Positions 24,934-33,591 of a DNA stretch of 52,336 bases are shown here, piece after piece. The stretch's first letter is position 1. Every line of letters starts with the position of its first letter. A program made the translations under genes and the position numbers. Origin of the DNA: Pseudomonadota bacterium (GTDB lineage: Bacteria; Pseudomonadota; Alphaproteobacteria; Rhizobiales; Beijerinckiaceae). The DNA is taken from positions 1 to 52,336 of the forward strand of contig JAEWKH010000030.1 of assembly GCA_023386155.1 (NCBI GenBank), in the 5' to 3' direction. A model generated the notes under the pieces. That model saw only the letters and a list, made by a program, of their open reading frames with translations. It ran no database searches and had not been told where the DNA came from.

Positions 24934-26925
24934 ATGCTCCTGTCCGTACAATCCGTCTTCAGGCCGACGAGCGATCTGATCCAGAAGCGCGTATCGACCG
25001 CGGCGAATGGAGCGGAGGCGTTGGGTGCAAGCTTCAAACCGCAGTTCAGCCCGGACGGGCGCTATGTGGCATTCGAGAGCGAGGCCGCCAACCTGGTCGC
25101 CGGCGACGGCAATGGCTCCTATGACATCTTCCTCAAGGACCTGATCAGCGGGGCCATCACGCGCATCGCCATGGCAGGCAATACGGAGGCCAATGCTGGC
25201 AACTTTACCCCTCGGTTCAGCCCGGACGGGCGCTCCGTGCTGTTCCAGAGCGCGGCCGACAATCTGGTCGGCCGCGACGAGAACGCTGCGACCGATATCT
25301 TCCTCAAGGAACTGGCCACAGGCAAGATCACCCGCCTCTCCATGGCAGGCGAAACAGAGGCCAATGACGGAAGCTATAACGCTCAATTCAGCCCGGACGG
25401 ACGCTACATCCTCTTCCAAAGCGCAGCCTCCAACCTGGTCGGCCGCGACGAGAACACTGAAACCGATATCTTCCTCAAGGAACTGGCCACCGGTGCGATC
25501 ACACGCCTCTCGACGGCAGGCGCAACAGAGGCCGATGGCGGCAGTGCTGACGCCCGGTTCAGCCCGGACGGGCGCTTCGTCATGTTCGAAAGCTTCGCAT
25601 CCAACCTCGTCGACGGCGACAGCAATGGTTGTAGCGACATCTTCCTCAGGGACCAAAACACCGGCACCATCACCCGCATATCCACTGCGGCGAACGGAGC
25701 CCAGGCAAACAACGAGAGCTATGCGGCGCAGTTCAGCCCGGACGGGCGCTACGTGCTGTTCGAAAGCTATGCGTCAAATCTGGTGGCTGGCGACACGAAC
25801 GAGGCTGCCGACATCTTCCTGAAGGATCTGGCCACCGGCGCCATTACGCGTGTGTCCACCGCGGCAGACGGAGCCCAGGCAAAGGGTGGCGGCTCCGCTC
25901 CCCAGTTCAGTCCGGATGGACGCTATGTGCTGTTCGAAAGCGCCTCCTCCGACCTGGTCGCCGGAGACGGCAATGGTCGTTCCGATATCTTCATGAAGGA
26001 CCTGACGACTGGCGCCATCACCTGTCTTTCGACCGCGGTGAACGGTGCTTTAGGACAATCCCACAGCTCTGCAGCCCAGTTCAGCGCGGATGGACGCTAT
26101 GTCGTATTCGAAAGCCTGGCCTCGAACCTCGTGGCCGACGATGGCAATAATCGATACGACATCTTCCTGGTTGACCTGCTCTACAAGGCCAACACGACGG
26201 CCATCCTTGAGAACCGCTTCATCGAGACCGTCCTCGGCGTCGGCAATGCCTCCAGCGCCAGCATCGCCTGGGGCGACGGCACCAGCAGCAGCGTGACGCC
26301 GACCGGCGGCCGCGCCGCGTTCAACCACGCCTATGCGTCGACCGGCGTGAAGGCCGCCACCGTGATCCTCACCGAAGGCGCGCTCACCTGGAGCGTGGCG
26401 CATAATCTCGATCTCGGCGCCGGCACCATGGTGCGCAACACCGCGCTCGCCGACACGCTGGAGGGCGGCGCGGGCCGGGACAGCCTCACGGGCGATGCCT
26501 TCGCGAACATCCTGCTCGGCGGTGGCGGCAACGACGTGCTCAGCGCCGGCTCCGGCAACGACCGTCTTTCGGGTGGACGCGGCCAGGACAAGCTCACGGG
26601 CGGCTCGGGAAGCGATGTGTTCGTCTTCGACGACCGCGAGACGGGCGCGTCCAAGACAAAGGCGGATTACATCCTCGACTTCTCGCGCCGGCAGGGCGAC
26701 AGGATCGACCTGAAGGCGGTGGATGCCAACACGAAGAAGCGGGGCGACCAGAAGTTCACGTTCATCGGCGACGACACGAGCTTCAGCAAGGCGGGCCAGG
26801 TGCGCTTCGAGAAGACGAAGGGCGCCACTTACGTCTATCTCAACACCGACAGCGACAAGGCGGCCGAAGCCGTGATCAAGCTCAAGGGCGCCCTCGAGGT
26901 GCAGAAAAGCTGGTTCGTGCTGTAA
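24934..26925 (+). CDS. Seven-repeat beta-propeller protein with RTX C-terminus
   Basis: The 663-residue protein has seven consecutive repeats of about 57 residues, from residue 38 to about 430. Each carries FSPDGRYV-FES-A-NLV--D-N---DIFLKDL-TG-ITR, which is TolB/WD40-like and predicts a closed seven-bladed propeller. A PKD-like segment (SIAWGDGTSSSVTPTG) follows. Next, about residues 509-565, come RTX nonapeptide repeats (GGGGNDVLSAGSGNDRLSGG) that bind calcium. A C-terminal domain with a peptidase-M10/serralysin-C-like pattern ends the protein. No N-terminal signal peptide is visible, so type I secretion through the C-terminus is inferred. No transporter genes are adjacent. Confidence 0.85.
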   Translation: MLLSVQSVFRPTSDLIQKRVSTAANGAEALGASFKPQFSPDGRYVAFESEAANLVAGDGNGSYDIFLKDLISGAITRIAMAGNTEANAGNFTPRFSPDGRSVLFQSAADNLVGRDENAATDIFLKELATGKITRLSMAGETEANDGSYNAQFSPDGRYILFQSAASNLVGRDENTETDIFLKELATGAITRLSTAGATEADGGSADARFSPDGRFVMFESFASNLVDGDSNGCSDIFLRDQNTGTITRISTAANGAQANNESYAAQFSPDGRYVLFESYASNLVAGDTNEAADIFLKDLATGAITRVSTAADGAQAKGGGSAPQFSPDGRYVLFESASSDLVAGDGNGRSDIFMKDLTTGAITCLSTAVNGALGQSHSSAAQFSADGRYVVFESLASNLVADDGNNRYDIFLVDLLYKANTTAILENRFIETVLGVGNASSASIAWGDGTSSSVTPTGGRAAFNHAYASTGVKAATVILTEGALTWSVAHNLDLGAGTMVRNTALADTLEGGAGRDSLTGDAFANILLGGGGNDVLSAGSGNDRLSGGRGQDKLTGGSGSDVFVFDDRETGASKTKADYILDFSRRQGDRIDLKAVDANTKKRGDQKFTFIGDDTSFSKAGQVRFEKTKGATYVYLNTDSDKAAEAVIKLKGALEVQKSWFVL

Positions 26926-26946
26926 GACCAAAGGGAACGATAAGAC

Positions 26947-27004
26947 GTCCCCTCTCCCGGCCTGCTCTGCAGGCCACCCTCTCCCGCTCCGGGGAGAGGG
27001 TCAG
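26947..27004. repeat. CCCTCTCCC/GGGAGAGGG palindromic repeat
   Basis: CCCTCTCCC is followed by a small GGCCTGCTCTGCAGGCC hairpin and CCCTCTCCCGCTCCGGGGAGAGGG. It lies between the convergent propeller gene and the small gene at 27006, and resembles the repeats near 37.6, 46.5 and 52.0 kb. Confidence 0.7.
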
Positions 27005-27005
27005 G

Positions 27006-27287
27006 TCACCCGTCCTGGTGCTCGCCGCGCCGGACGACGCGCATGGCCGTGATCGTCACGGGGCCGGCGCGCAGGAGGTTCATGGCCGAGACGATCATCT
27101 CGGCCAGGCGCTCGGGGCTTATGCTGTCGCCCTCGATGTCGAGCAGGAAATCCTTCGCCTCCACGTAGCCGCCATTGGTGAAGTCGACGCGGGCGTCGAA
27201 CTTCACGCGATGCGTGGAGGCGGAGTTGGACCTGTAGGGCTCTGCCACAGGATCCGGATGGAAGGTCTGCGGCAGGTTTATCCGCAT
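27006..27287 (-). CDS. Small conserved hypothetical protein
   Basis: The 93-residue protein reads HRVKFDARVDFTNGGYVEAK in its first half and then KDFLLDIEGDSISPERLAEM with a helix and a final strand TITAMRVVRRGEH. It looks like a compact alpha/beta domain. I recall similar short proteins near cyclase-type hydrolases but cannot name the family from sequence alone. The ATG at 27287 is preceded by AAGGAG on its strand. It is followed upstream by a RIME-like repeat. Confidence 0.65.
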   Translation of the reverse strand: MRINLPQTFHPDPVAEPYRSNSASTHRVKFDARVDFTNGGYVEAKDFLLDIEGDSISPERLAEMIVSAMNLLRAGPVTITAMRVVRRGEHQDG

Positions 27288-27322
27288 AGGGCACTCCTTG
27301 AGATTGTCTCGTCAATCTCTGT

Positions 27323-27429
27323 CCTCATCCTGAGGAGCAGCGGAGCTGCGCCTCGAAGGAGAATCCAGAGTACGCTGGAGGCGCCCTCGTCCTTCGAGAC
27401 GATCACTGCGCGATCTCCTCAGGATGAGG
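27323..27429. repeat. RIME-like intergenic mosaic element
   Basis: Inverted arms CCTCATCCTGAGGAGC and CTCAGGATGAGG enclose CTCGAAGGA and TCCTTCGAGACG. This is the layout of Rhizobium-type intergenic mosaic elements, which are common in Hyphomicrobiales. It sits between the small gene and the broken aminotransferase. Confidence 0.8.
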
Positions 27430-27436
27430 GCTTATG

Positions 27437-27478
27437 GGCATCGCCCCAAAAGCGGACTCCGCTTTTGGGGCGATGTTT
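27437..27478. repeat. Single-module dispersed repeat, copy J
   Basis: GGGCATCGCCCCAAAAGCGG pairs with CCGCTTTTGGGGCGATG, a GC-variant of the GCATCGGACCCAAAAGTGG module with both arms changed to keep pairing. It abuts the stop codon of the aminotransferase gene. Confidence 0.8.
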
Positions 27479-28680
27479 CAGCGCAGAGAACCGCAGAAAC
27501 GCTGGATGCGGTGGCAGGCATCCTCAAGCGCCGCGTTCGACGTGGCGTAGGAGATGCGGAAGTTGGGGCCGAGCCCGAAGGACGAGCCGTGCACGGCCGC
27601 GACACCCTCGGTTTCCAGCAACTCGGACACGAAGTCCTCGTCCGTCTCCAGCACCTTGCCCGAGGGAGCCGTCTTGCCGATCGCCTCGGCGCAGGACGGA
27701 TAGACGTAGAACGCGCCTTCCGGCATCGGGCACTTCAGGTACTTCGTCTGGTTCAGCATCGAAACCACGAGGTCGCGGCGCTCCTCGAAGGCCTTCTTGA
27801 AGACCTTGAGGTGATCCTGCGGGCCGTCGAGCGCTTCCACGGCGGCCCATTGCGAGATCGCGCTCGTGCCGGAGGTCTGCTGGCCCTGCACGAAGTCCAT
27901 GGCCTTGATGAGATGCTCGGGCCCGCCCGCATAGCCGATGCGCCAGCCGGTCATGGCATAGGCCTTCGACACGCCGTTCATGGTGAGCGTGCGCTCGTAG
28001 AGGTTCGGCTCCACCTGCGCGGGCGTGACGAACTCGAAATTGCCGTAGGTCAGGTGCTCGTACATGTCGTCGGTGAGCACCCACACATGCGGATGGCGCA
28101 TCAGCACGTCGGTGATCGCCTTCATCTCGGCGCGGGAATAGGCGGCGCCGGTCGGGTTCGACGGCGAGTTGAGGATGATCCACTTGGTCTACGGCGTGAT
28201 GGCGCGCTCGAGCGGCTCCGGCTGGAGCTTGAAGTTGTGCTCCATGGTGCAGTCGATGAAGACCGGCTTGCCGCCGCACAGCACCACCATCTCAGGGTAG
28301 GACACCCAGTAAGGCGCCGGGATGATGACCTCGTCGCCCGGGTTCAGGGTCGCGAGCAGCGCGTTGTAGATCACGTGCTTGCCGCCGGTGGACACGATGG
28401 TCTGCGAGGGCTTGTAGTCGAGGCCGTTCTCGCGCTTGAACTTGCGGGCGATGGCCTCGCGCAGGGGCACGATGCCGGAGACGGGGGTATACTTCGTCTC
28501 GCCGCGACGGATGGCCGCGATGGCGGCTTCCTTGATGTTGTCGGGCGTGTCGAAATCAGGCTCGCCGACGGAAAGGCTGATCACGTCCCGCCCCTGAGCT
28601 TTCAGATCCCGCGCTTTCTGCGTGATGACGATGGTTGCAGACGGCTTGATGCGGGAAAGGGCGTCAGACAAAAAGCCCAT
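27478..28680 (-). pseudogene. aatA: Aspartate aminotransferase with in-frame amber stop
   Basis: The full frame encodes a 400-residue class I PLP aminotransferase (aspartate aminotransferase type, interconverting aspartate/2-oxoglutarate and oxaloacetate/glutamate). The N-terminal SVGEPDFDTPDNIK and PYWVSYPEM motifs, the NSPSNPTGAA motif, the PLP lysine K239 in NGVSKAYAMTGWRIGYAGG and the C-terminal half with RISYA all stay in one frame. Codon 164 is TAG (plus-strand CTA at 28189-28191), between ITP and TKWIILNSPSNP, where the family usually has Lys (AAG). One substitution explains it. The start has GGAGG upstream. It is either a real nonsense mutation or a sequence error. Confidence 0.88.
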
Positions 28681-28816
28681 GGGAATCCTCCGATCGGGGC
28701 GTTAAGAAGGGACCGTGACGGCGGCGGACCCTAATGCGGTCAAGCCGCCCAAGCAAGCAAAACAGCCAGGAAAAACAACCCTGCCCTGCCGGGTTTATGA
28801 GGAGCCGCCTTTTCCG

Positions 28817-29797
28817 ATGACCAGATCCGTCACCCGCCGCCTCGCGCTCGGCCTCGTCGCCGGCGCGGCTCTCTTCGCCAGCGCAGCCTCGGCCCAGGAC
28901 TTCCCGAACCGCATCATCAAGATGGTGGTGCCCTATCCGGCGGGCGGCCCGACCGACGTGATCGCCCGCATCGTGGCCGAGGAGATGGGCAAGTCCCTCG
29001 GGCAGAACGTGCTGGTCGAGAACCTGGCCGGCGCCTCGGGTGCGGTCGGCACCCGGGCAGTCGCCCGGGCGGAGCCCGACGGCTACACCATCGTGTTCGG
29101 CAACAACCAGACGCACGGGAACAACATGTTCCTGCTCAAGGAGCCGGGCTACGACGCGGTGAAGGATTTCGCGCCGCTCGCCGGCGCGGGCGCGTTCGAG
29201 CACGTCTTCGTGGTGAAGAACGACCTGCCGGTGAAGACCATTCCCGAACTCGTCGAACTTGCCAAGAAGGATCCCGGCAAGCTGAATTACGGCTCGACCG
29301 GCGTCGGCTCCGGCTCGCACCTGGCGACCGAGTTGTTCATGACCCGCACGGGTATCAAGATGACCCACGTGCCGTTCCGGGGCGCCGCTCCCCTGGTGAC
29401 GGAGCTTATGGCGGGGCGCATCGACGTGTCGAACTCGACCCTGCCGAGCGTTCTCTCCCAGTTTCAGGGCGGCCAGATGCGCGCCATCGGCATCGCCAGC
29501 CCCCAGCGCAACCCGCAGGCGCCGGACGTGCCGACCCTGCGCGAGCAGGGCGTCACCGATGCGGACGCGGAATCCTGGGCCGCCTTCTTCGCGCCTGTGA
29601 ACACGCCAAAGCCCATCCTCGACAAGCTCTCCGGCACGATCATCGCGATCCTCAACCGGCCCGACGTGAAGGAGCGCATCACCAAGATCGGCTTCACCCT
29701 GAACGTGCGCGATCCGGAAGCGTTCAAGCCGTATCTCGCCAAGGAGATCCAGACCTGGGCCGAGATCATCAAGGCCGCCGGCATCAAGGCCGAGTGA
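28817..29797 (+). CDS. Bug-family tripartite tricarboxylate binding protein
   Basis: The 326-residue protein has a signal peptide (RRLALGLVAGAALFASAASA, cleaved near residue 26). It also has the Bug/TctC signature: FPNRIIKMVVPYPAGGPTDV at the start of the mature domain, NLAGASGAVGTRAVARAEPDG, and GHVPFRG-like MTHVPFRGAAPLV. These periplasmic proteins bind small carboxylates, amides or aromatic acids for TTT transporters. No TctA/TctB membrane genes are nearby, as is common for orphan Bug proteins. The start at 28817 has GAGGAG 12 bases upstream. It is divergent from the broken aminotransferase. Confidence 0.92.
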   Translation: MTRSVTRRLALGLVAGAALFASAASAQDFPNRIIKMVVPYPAGGPTDVIARIVAEEMGKSLGQNVLVENLAGASGAVGTRAVARAEPDGYTIVFGNNQTHGNNMFLLKEPGYDAVKDFAPLAGAGAFEHVFVVKNDLPVKTIPELVELAKKDPGKLNYGSTGVGSGSHLATELFMTRTGIKMTHVPFRGAAPLVTELMAGRIDVSNSTLPSVLSQFQGGQMRAIGIASPQRNPQAPDVPTLREQGVTDADAESWAAFFAPVNTPKPILDKLSGTIIAILNRPDVKERITKIGFTLNVRDPEAFKPYLAKEIQTWAEIIKAAGIKAE

Positions 29798-29867
29798 CCT
29801 CGTTTGGAACCATCCCGTCATGGCCGGGCTTGTTGTCCCGGTCATGACGGGAGAAGGACCAGACGCG

Positions 29868-30275
29868 ATGCAGTTCCACCAGGGCCGCCTGATCGACCAC
29901 GTTCACCTGCGCGTCTCCGACCTCGAGGCCAGCCGGCGGTTCTATCGCGCGGTCCTGAAGGCCCTCGGCCGCGAGTTCACCTCGGAGAGCCCGAAGCACT
30001 TCGCCTGCGACGAATTGTGGGTGGATCGGGCGGATGGGCCCGTCTCGCGGGTCCATCTCGCCTTCCAGGCGCGGGACAGGGAGGCGGTCCATGCCTTCCA
30101 TGCGGCCGCCCTCAGTTCCGGCGGCCGCGACAACGGCGGTCCGGGAGAGCGCTCCTATCACCCGGGCTATTATGCCGCCTTTGCGTTCGATCCCGACGGC
30201 CACAATATCGAGGCGGTCCATCACGGGCCGGCAGAGCGTTCCGCGGCTTCCGTCGTCGTCAGTCCGCAAGCGTAG
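29868..30275 (+). CDS. VOC/glyoxalase-fold protein
   Basis: The 135-residue protein is a vicinal-oxygen-chelate fold: DHVHLRVSDLEASRRFYRAV at residues 10-29 gives a metal-ligand His, and the closing strand AAFAFDPDGHNIEAVHH gives the likely second His/Glu ligands. Members are dioxygenases, isomerases or resistance proteins; no substrate is evident. I used the ATG at 29868 because GGAGAAGG lies upstream and the domain begins at once. It lies 70 bases after the Bug gene on the same strand. Confidence 0.88.
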   Translation: MQFHQGRLIDHVHLRVSDLEASRRFYRAVLKALGREFTSESPKHFACDELWVDRADGPVSRVHLAFQARDREAVHAFHAAALSSGGRDNGGPGERSYHPGYYAAFAFDPDGHNIEAVHHGPAERSAASVVVSPQA

Positions 30276-30422
30276 GCCCAGCCCGCCACAATCGTTAATA
30301 ATTCGTTAATACCGATACTTAGGCCGGAAACCGGAGGAAGCGCTTTCGGATAATGCGGGAACTTTCTTGAATCGCACAAGTTTTTCTCGCGAAGCCGCCC
30401 TCCGCTTGCAGGGAATGCGACA

Positions 30423-30614
30423 ATGAAAACCTTCCGACCCAGAAACGTCTATCACGTTTCCTCCCGCGTCCATCGTCTCGACCCGCGCCAGGAAAGCCGC
30501 CGCTCGCTAGCTCTGGTCATGCTGCTCGGCCTTGCGACGCTCTCCGTCATGGCCACGACCCAGACCCTGTCGGCCCAGGACACGAAGTCCATCCCGATCT
30601 ATTCACAGCAGTAA
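30423..30614 (+). CDS. Small exported or membrane-anchored peptide
   Basis: The 63-residue frame has a basic N-terminus (MKTFRPRNVYHVSSRVHR), one hydrophobic segment at about residues 30-47 (LALVMLLGLATLSVM) and a short polar tail. GGGAA lies before the ATG and AT-rich sequence further upstream could hold a promoter. I do not recognise it. It may be a small anchored protein or a chance frame. Confidence 0.42.
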   Translation: MKTFRPRNVYHVSSRVHRLDPRQESRRSLALVMLLGLATLSVMATTQTLSAQDTKSIPIYSQQ

Positions 30615-30696
30615 CGCGCGATTGAACGGCGGCACGGTTGACGCCCGGTCGCGGGAGGTTAGCTCTCCGGCATCCAAACGACGGAGAGATTCCCAG

Positions 30697-31836
30697 ATGC
30701 TGAGCCCCCGCCTTGCCCTGGCCTGCGCCATCGCTTTCGGCGCCATCCCTTCCGCCCTGGCCCAGGACACCCAGCGTCTTCGCACCGACAAGGTCGAGGT
30801 GATCGTCGAGACGATCGCCCGCAATCTCGAGAACCCCTGGGGCCTCGCCTTCCTTCCCGACAACCGCATGCTGGTCACGGAACGGCCCGGCCGCCTGCGC
30901 ATCGTCGATGCGGACGGCCAGCTCTCGCAGCCGATCCACGGCGTGCCGCGCGTCATGGCCCGCGGACAGGGCGGACTTCTCGATGTCGCCCTCGCCCCGG
31001 ATTTCGCACAGAACCGCCTCGTCTATCTGAGCTTCGCCGAGGATCGCGGCGAGGGCCGCGCCGGCACCAGCGTGGCGCGGGGCCGCCTCAACGCGGACGG
31101 CACCGCCCTGGAGGACGTCACCGACATCTTCCGCCAGGAGCCCACCCATACGGGCAACAACCATTGGGGCTCGCGCCTGGTCTTCGACCGGGACGGCAAC
31201 CTCTTCGTGACCCTGGGCGACCGGTTCGACCTGCGCAACCAGGCCCAGAACCCGGCCAATCACATCGGCAAGGTCGTCCACATCAAGCCCGAGGGCGGCG
31301 CGGTGCCGAACAACCCGTTCCTGAACCGGGAGAATGCCCGGCCGGAAATCTGGTCCCTCGGCCACCGCAACGTGCAAGGGGCCGCCCTTCACCCGACGAC
31401 CGGGGAACTCTGGACCGTGGAGCACGGCGCCCGCGGCGGCGACGAGGTCAACATCCCGCAGAAGGGCAAGAACTACGGCTGGCCGGTCATCTCCTACGGG
31501 GTCGATTATTCCGGGGCCAAGATCGGCGAGGGCACGAAGAAGGAGGGCCTGGAGCAGCCGGTCTATTACTGGGACCCGTCTATCGCCCCATCGGGCATGG
31601 CCTTCTACACGGGCGACAAGTTCCCGGCCTGGCGCGGCAGCGTTCTCGTCGGCGCGCTGGCGGGCAAGCTCGTCTCGCGGCTCGAGACCGACGGCAACCG
31701 GGTCACGGGCGAGGAGCGCATGCTGCAGCAGCTCGGCGAGCGCATCCGCGACGTGCGCCAGGGCCCGGACGGACTCGTCTACCTCGTCACCGATTCCCGC
31801 AACGGCCGTATCCTGCGCGTGAAACCGGCGACGTGA
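30697..31836 (+). CDS. PQQ-dependent sugar dehydrogenase (aldose type)
   Basis: The 379-residue protein has a signal peptide ending near AQDTQRL (residue 23) and the soluble glucose/aldose sugar dehydrogenase fold. Visible features are NLENPWGLAFLPDN, RPGRLRIVD, GGLLDVALAPDF and the PQQ/calcium region with HTGNNHWGSRLVF and WSLGHRNVQGAALHP, then WTVEHGARGGDEVN. It would oxidise aldose sugars in the periplasm with PQQ, feeding the respiratory chain; the exact sugar is unknown. The start at 30697 has GGAGAG upstream; the longer frame upstream lacks a signal and is rejected. Confidence 0.92.
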   Translation: MLSPRLALACAIAFGAIPSALAQDTQRLRTDKVEVIVETIARNLENPWGLAFLPDNRMLVTERPGRLRIVDADGQLSQPIHGVPRVMARGQGGLLDVALAPDFAQNRLVYLSFAEDRGEGRAGTSVARGRLNADGTALEDVTDIFRQEPTHTGNNHWGSRLVFDRDGNLFVTLGDRFDLRNQAQNPANHIGKVVHIKPEGGAVPNNPFLNRENARPEIWSLGHRNVQGAALHPTTGELWTVEHGARGGDEVNIPQKGKNYGWPVISYGVDYSGAKIGEGTKKEGLEQPVYYWDPSIAPSGMAFYTGDKFPAWRGSVLVGALAGKLVSRLETDGNRVTGEERMLQQLGERIRDVRQGPDGLVYLVTDSRNGRILRVKPAT

Positions 31837-31843
31837 TTGCGTC

Positions 31844-32164
31844 TCATCCCCGCGGCCCGAACAGAATGAGGGCCGCGCCGGCCAGGCAGATGCCGGCGCC
31901 GGCGATGTCCCAGCGGTCGGGGCGCGCGCCCTCGGCGACCCAGAGCCACAGGACCGAGGCGACGATGTAGACGCCCCCATAGGCCGCATAGGCCCGGCCG
32001 GCGGCCTCGCTCGGGGCCAGCGTCAGCAGATAGGCGAACAGGGCGAGCGAGGCCATGCCGGGCACGAGCCACAGGAGCGACCTTCCCATTCTCAGCCAGG
32101 CCCAGAAGGAAAAGCACCCGGCGATCTCGGCGAGCGCCGCGCCCGCATAGACGAGGAACGTCAT
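31844..32164 (-). CDS. YnfA-family small membrane protein (UPF0060)
   Basis: The 106-residue protein has four predicted helices and the YnfA/UPF0060 pattern: ALAEIAGCFSFWAWLRMGRS in helix 1 and AYAAYGGVYIVASVLWLWVAEG in helix 3. Its topology resembles half of an EmrE-type small multidrug transporter, but the transport substrate is not settled. It follows the DUF486 gene nine bases downstream on the same strand, so these two small membrane proteins are probably one operon. It is convergent with the sugar dehydrogenase. Confidence 0.93.
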   Translation of the reverse strand: MTFLVYAGAALAEIAGCFSFWAWLRMGRSLLWLVPGMASLALFAYLLTLAPSEAAGRAYAAYGGVYIVASVLWLWVAEGARPDRWDIAGAGICLAGAALILFGPRG

Positions 32165-32173
32165 GGCCTCGGG

Positions 32174-32515
32174 TCAGCGCCCCTGGAAGATGAAGGCCGC
32201 GCCCCCGGCGATGAGGCAGAAGCCGATGAGGTGGTTCCAGCCGAGCGGCTCCTTCAGGTAGAGCACCGAGAAGATCGCGAAGACCACGAGGGTGATGACC
32301 TCCTGCATGGTCTTGAGCTCGGCGGCCGAATAGACCGCGGAGCCGATCCGGTTGGCCGGCACGGCGAACCAGTATTCGATAAACGCGATGGCCCAGCTGG
32401 CGATGACCGCGATCCAGAGGGGCGAGGTCTTGAACTTCAGGTGCCCGTACCAGGCGAAGGTCATGAAGACGTTCGATGCGACGAGCATCAGGACGGGCGT
32501 CGTGTGGGGGCTCAT
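32174..32515 (-). CDS. DUF486/DMT-like small membrane protein
   Basis: The 113-residue protein has four helices and the DUF486 pattern: FMTFAWYGHLKF in helix 1, SWAIAFIEYWFAVPANRIGS in helix 2 and LKTMQEVITLVVFAIFSVLYLKE in helix 3. It belongs to the drug/metabolite-transporter-like superfamily as a four-helix half. Function is unknown. It is the first gene of a pair with the YnfA-like gene. Confidence 0.92.
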   Translation of the reverse strand: MSPHTTPVLMLVASNVFMTFAWYGHLKFKTSPLWIAVIASWAIAFIEYWFAVPANRIGSAVYSAAELKTMQEVITLVVFAIFSVLYLKEPLGWNHLIGFCLIAGGAAFIFQGR

Positions 32516-32609
32516 GGGGGAGGAACCGTAAAGACAGGAGCGAGGTGCCCTTGCCCTATTCCTTCGAGCCGAAGTGTCAAGGGATCCGACGGGACCGGAC
32601 GCCGCATCC

Positions 32610-33434
32610 TCAGCAGGCGGCGGGCCGCGCCGCGCGCCCGGCCTGCTGCACGGAAGCGGTCCGGCAGGTATCCCTGAGCCGTTCCAGCACCTCTGCGCCG
32701 CCGGCGATCTGCGGGTTGGACGGATCGAAACCCTCCCGGCGCTCCCGCTGCGTCACCAGACCGCGGGCCCGCTCGAAGGCGATGTCGAGGCGGGTCTCGC
32801 CGCGCAGGGCCTTGTTGAAGAAGGCATCGCCGAAATAGGTCCAGGCCGCCCCGTCCCGGCAGCCGAAGGACGGCCTGTCGGCGGCGGCCGCCGTGATGAC
32901 GAGGGTCTGGGGATCGGCCAGTTCCTGGGCGAAGACGCCCGAATAGCAGGCCGAGACGATCACGACCCGGTGCCGCGCCTTCGCCTCGCCGAGCAACTGC
33001 CTGACATCGTCCGGGGTCATGAGAAGGGCCTCGCGCCCGGCCACCAGCCCGATCCCTTCCGGGGCTCCGTGGGAGGTGAGGACGAGCACCACGATGTCCT
33101 CGGCCGGATCGAGCGCCTGCCCGGCGGCGGCGGCCGCCGCCATGAGGGATTGCGGCGTCGCGCCGGCCCGGCGCTTGGTGTTGAACCGGACGATGGAGCG
33201 GCCCTTCGCGTCGAGCTGCGCCTCGAGGATGCGCGCCGCGCCCTTGGCCTCGCTCTCGAACACGCTCTGCGGCCCCCAGAGGCCGAAGGACAGGACGTAG
33301 ACGTCGGTCTGACCCGGGCGCTGCGGCGCCAGCCTGACCGGCTCGGCCCGCCGGGCCGTCTGCCCGACGGCATCATGGGACGGACCGAGGGCGAGAGAGA
33401 GCCCGACCAGGCAGAAAGCGATGAACCGGCGCAT
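32610..33434 (-). CDS. Secreted C13/caspase-like cysteine peptidase
   Basis: The 274-residue protein has a signal peptide (MRRFIAFCLVGLSLALGPS, cleaved near residue 24). Its domain is like the bacterial C13 (legumain-type) branch of caspase-fold peptidases. The likely catalytic dyad is H122 (VLTSHGAPEG) and C163 (VIVSACYSGVFAQ). FGDAFFNKAL near residue 201 resembles the family's substrate-side region. The C-terminal CRTASVQQAGR tail is low complexity. It probably acts in the periplasm or envelope, on an unknown substrate. The start at 33434 skips four codons of the longest frame and gives a normal signal peptide. Confidence 0.85.
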   Translation of the reverse strand: MRRFIAFCLVGLSLALGPSHDAVGQTARRAEPVRLAPQRPGQTDVYVLSFGLWGPQSVFESEAKGAARILEAQLDAKGRSIVRFNTKRRAGATPQSLMAAAAAAGQALDPAEDIVVLVLTSHGAPEGIGLVAGREALLMTPDDVRQLLGEAKARHRVVIVSACYSGVFAQELADPQTLVITAAAADRPSFGCRDGAAWTYFGDAFFNKALRGETRLDIAFERARGLVTQRERREGFDPSNPQIAGGAEVLERLRDTCRTASVQQAGRAARPAAC

Positions 33435-33591
33435 GCTACACCCCAACCTCGCCCCACCTTACGCGCGGTGCCCGCCGAAAGCCAGGAGGCTCCCCTGCCC
33501 GGCCGGCCGGCCCGAGGGCGCCGGCTGAACCGAATCCCCTCTTCCGGGTTTCCCTGTCAGTTCCGCCAAGATTCATCCCAAGAGGAATTCA

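Noticed and set aside
24808..25656. Minus-strand frame antisense to the propeller repeats
   Set aside because: It repeats with the propeller period and has no independent domain, so it is a shadow of the repeat array.
28189..28191. TAG read through as pyrrolysine or another recoded residue
   Set aside because: No pylTS genes or recoding element is seen, and Lys (AAG) is one base away. Simple mutation or sequence error is more likely.
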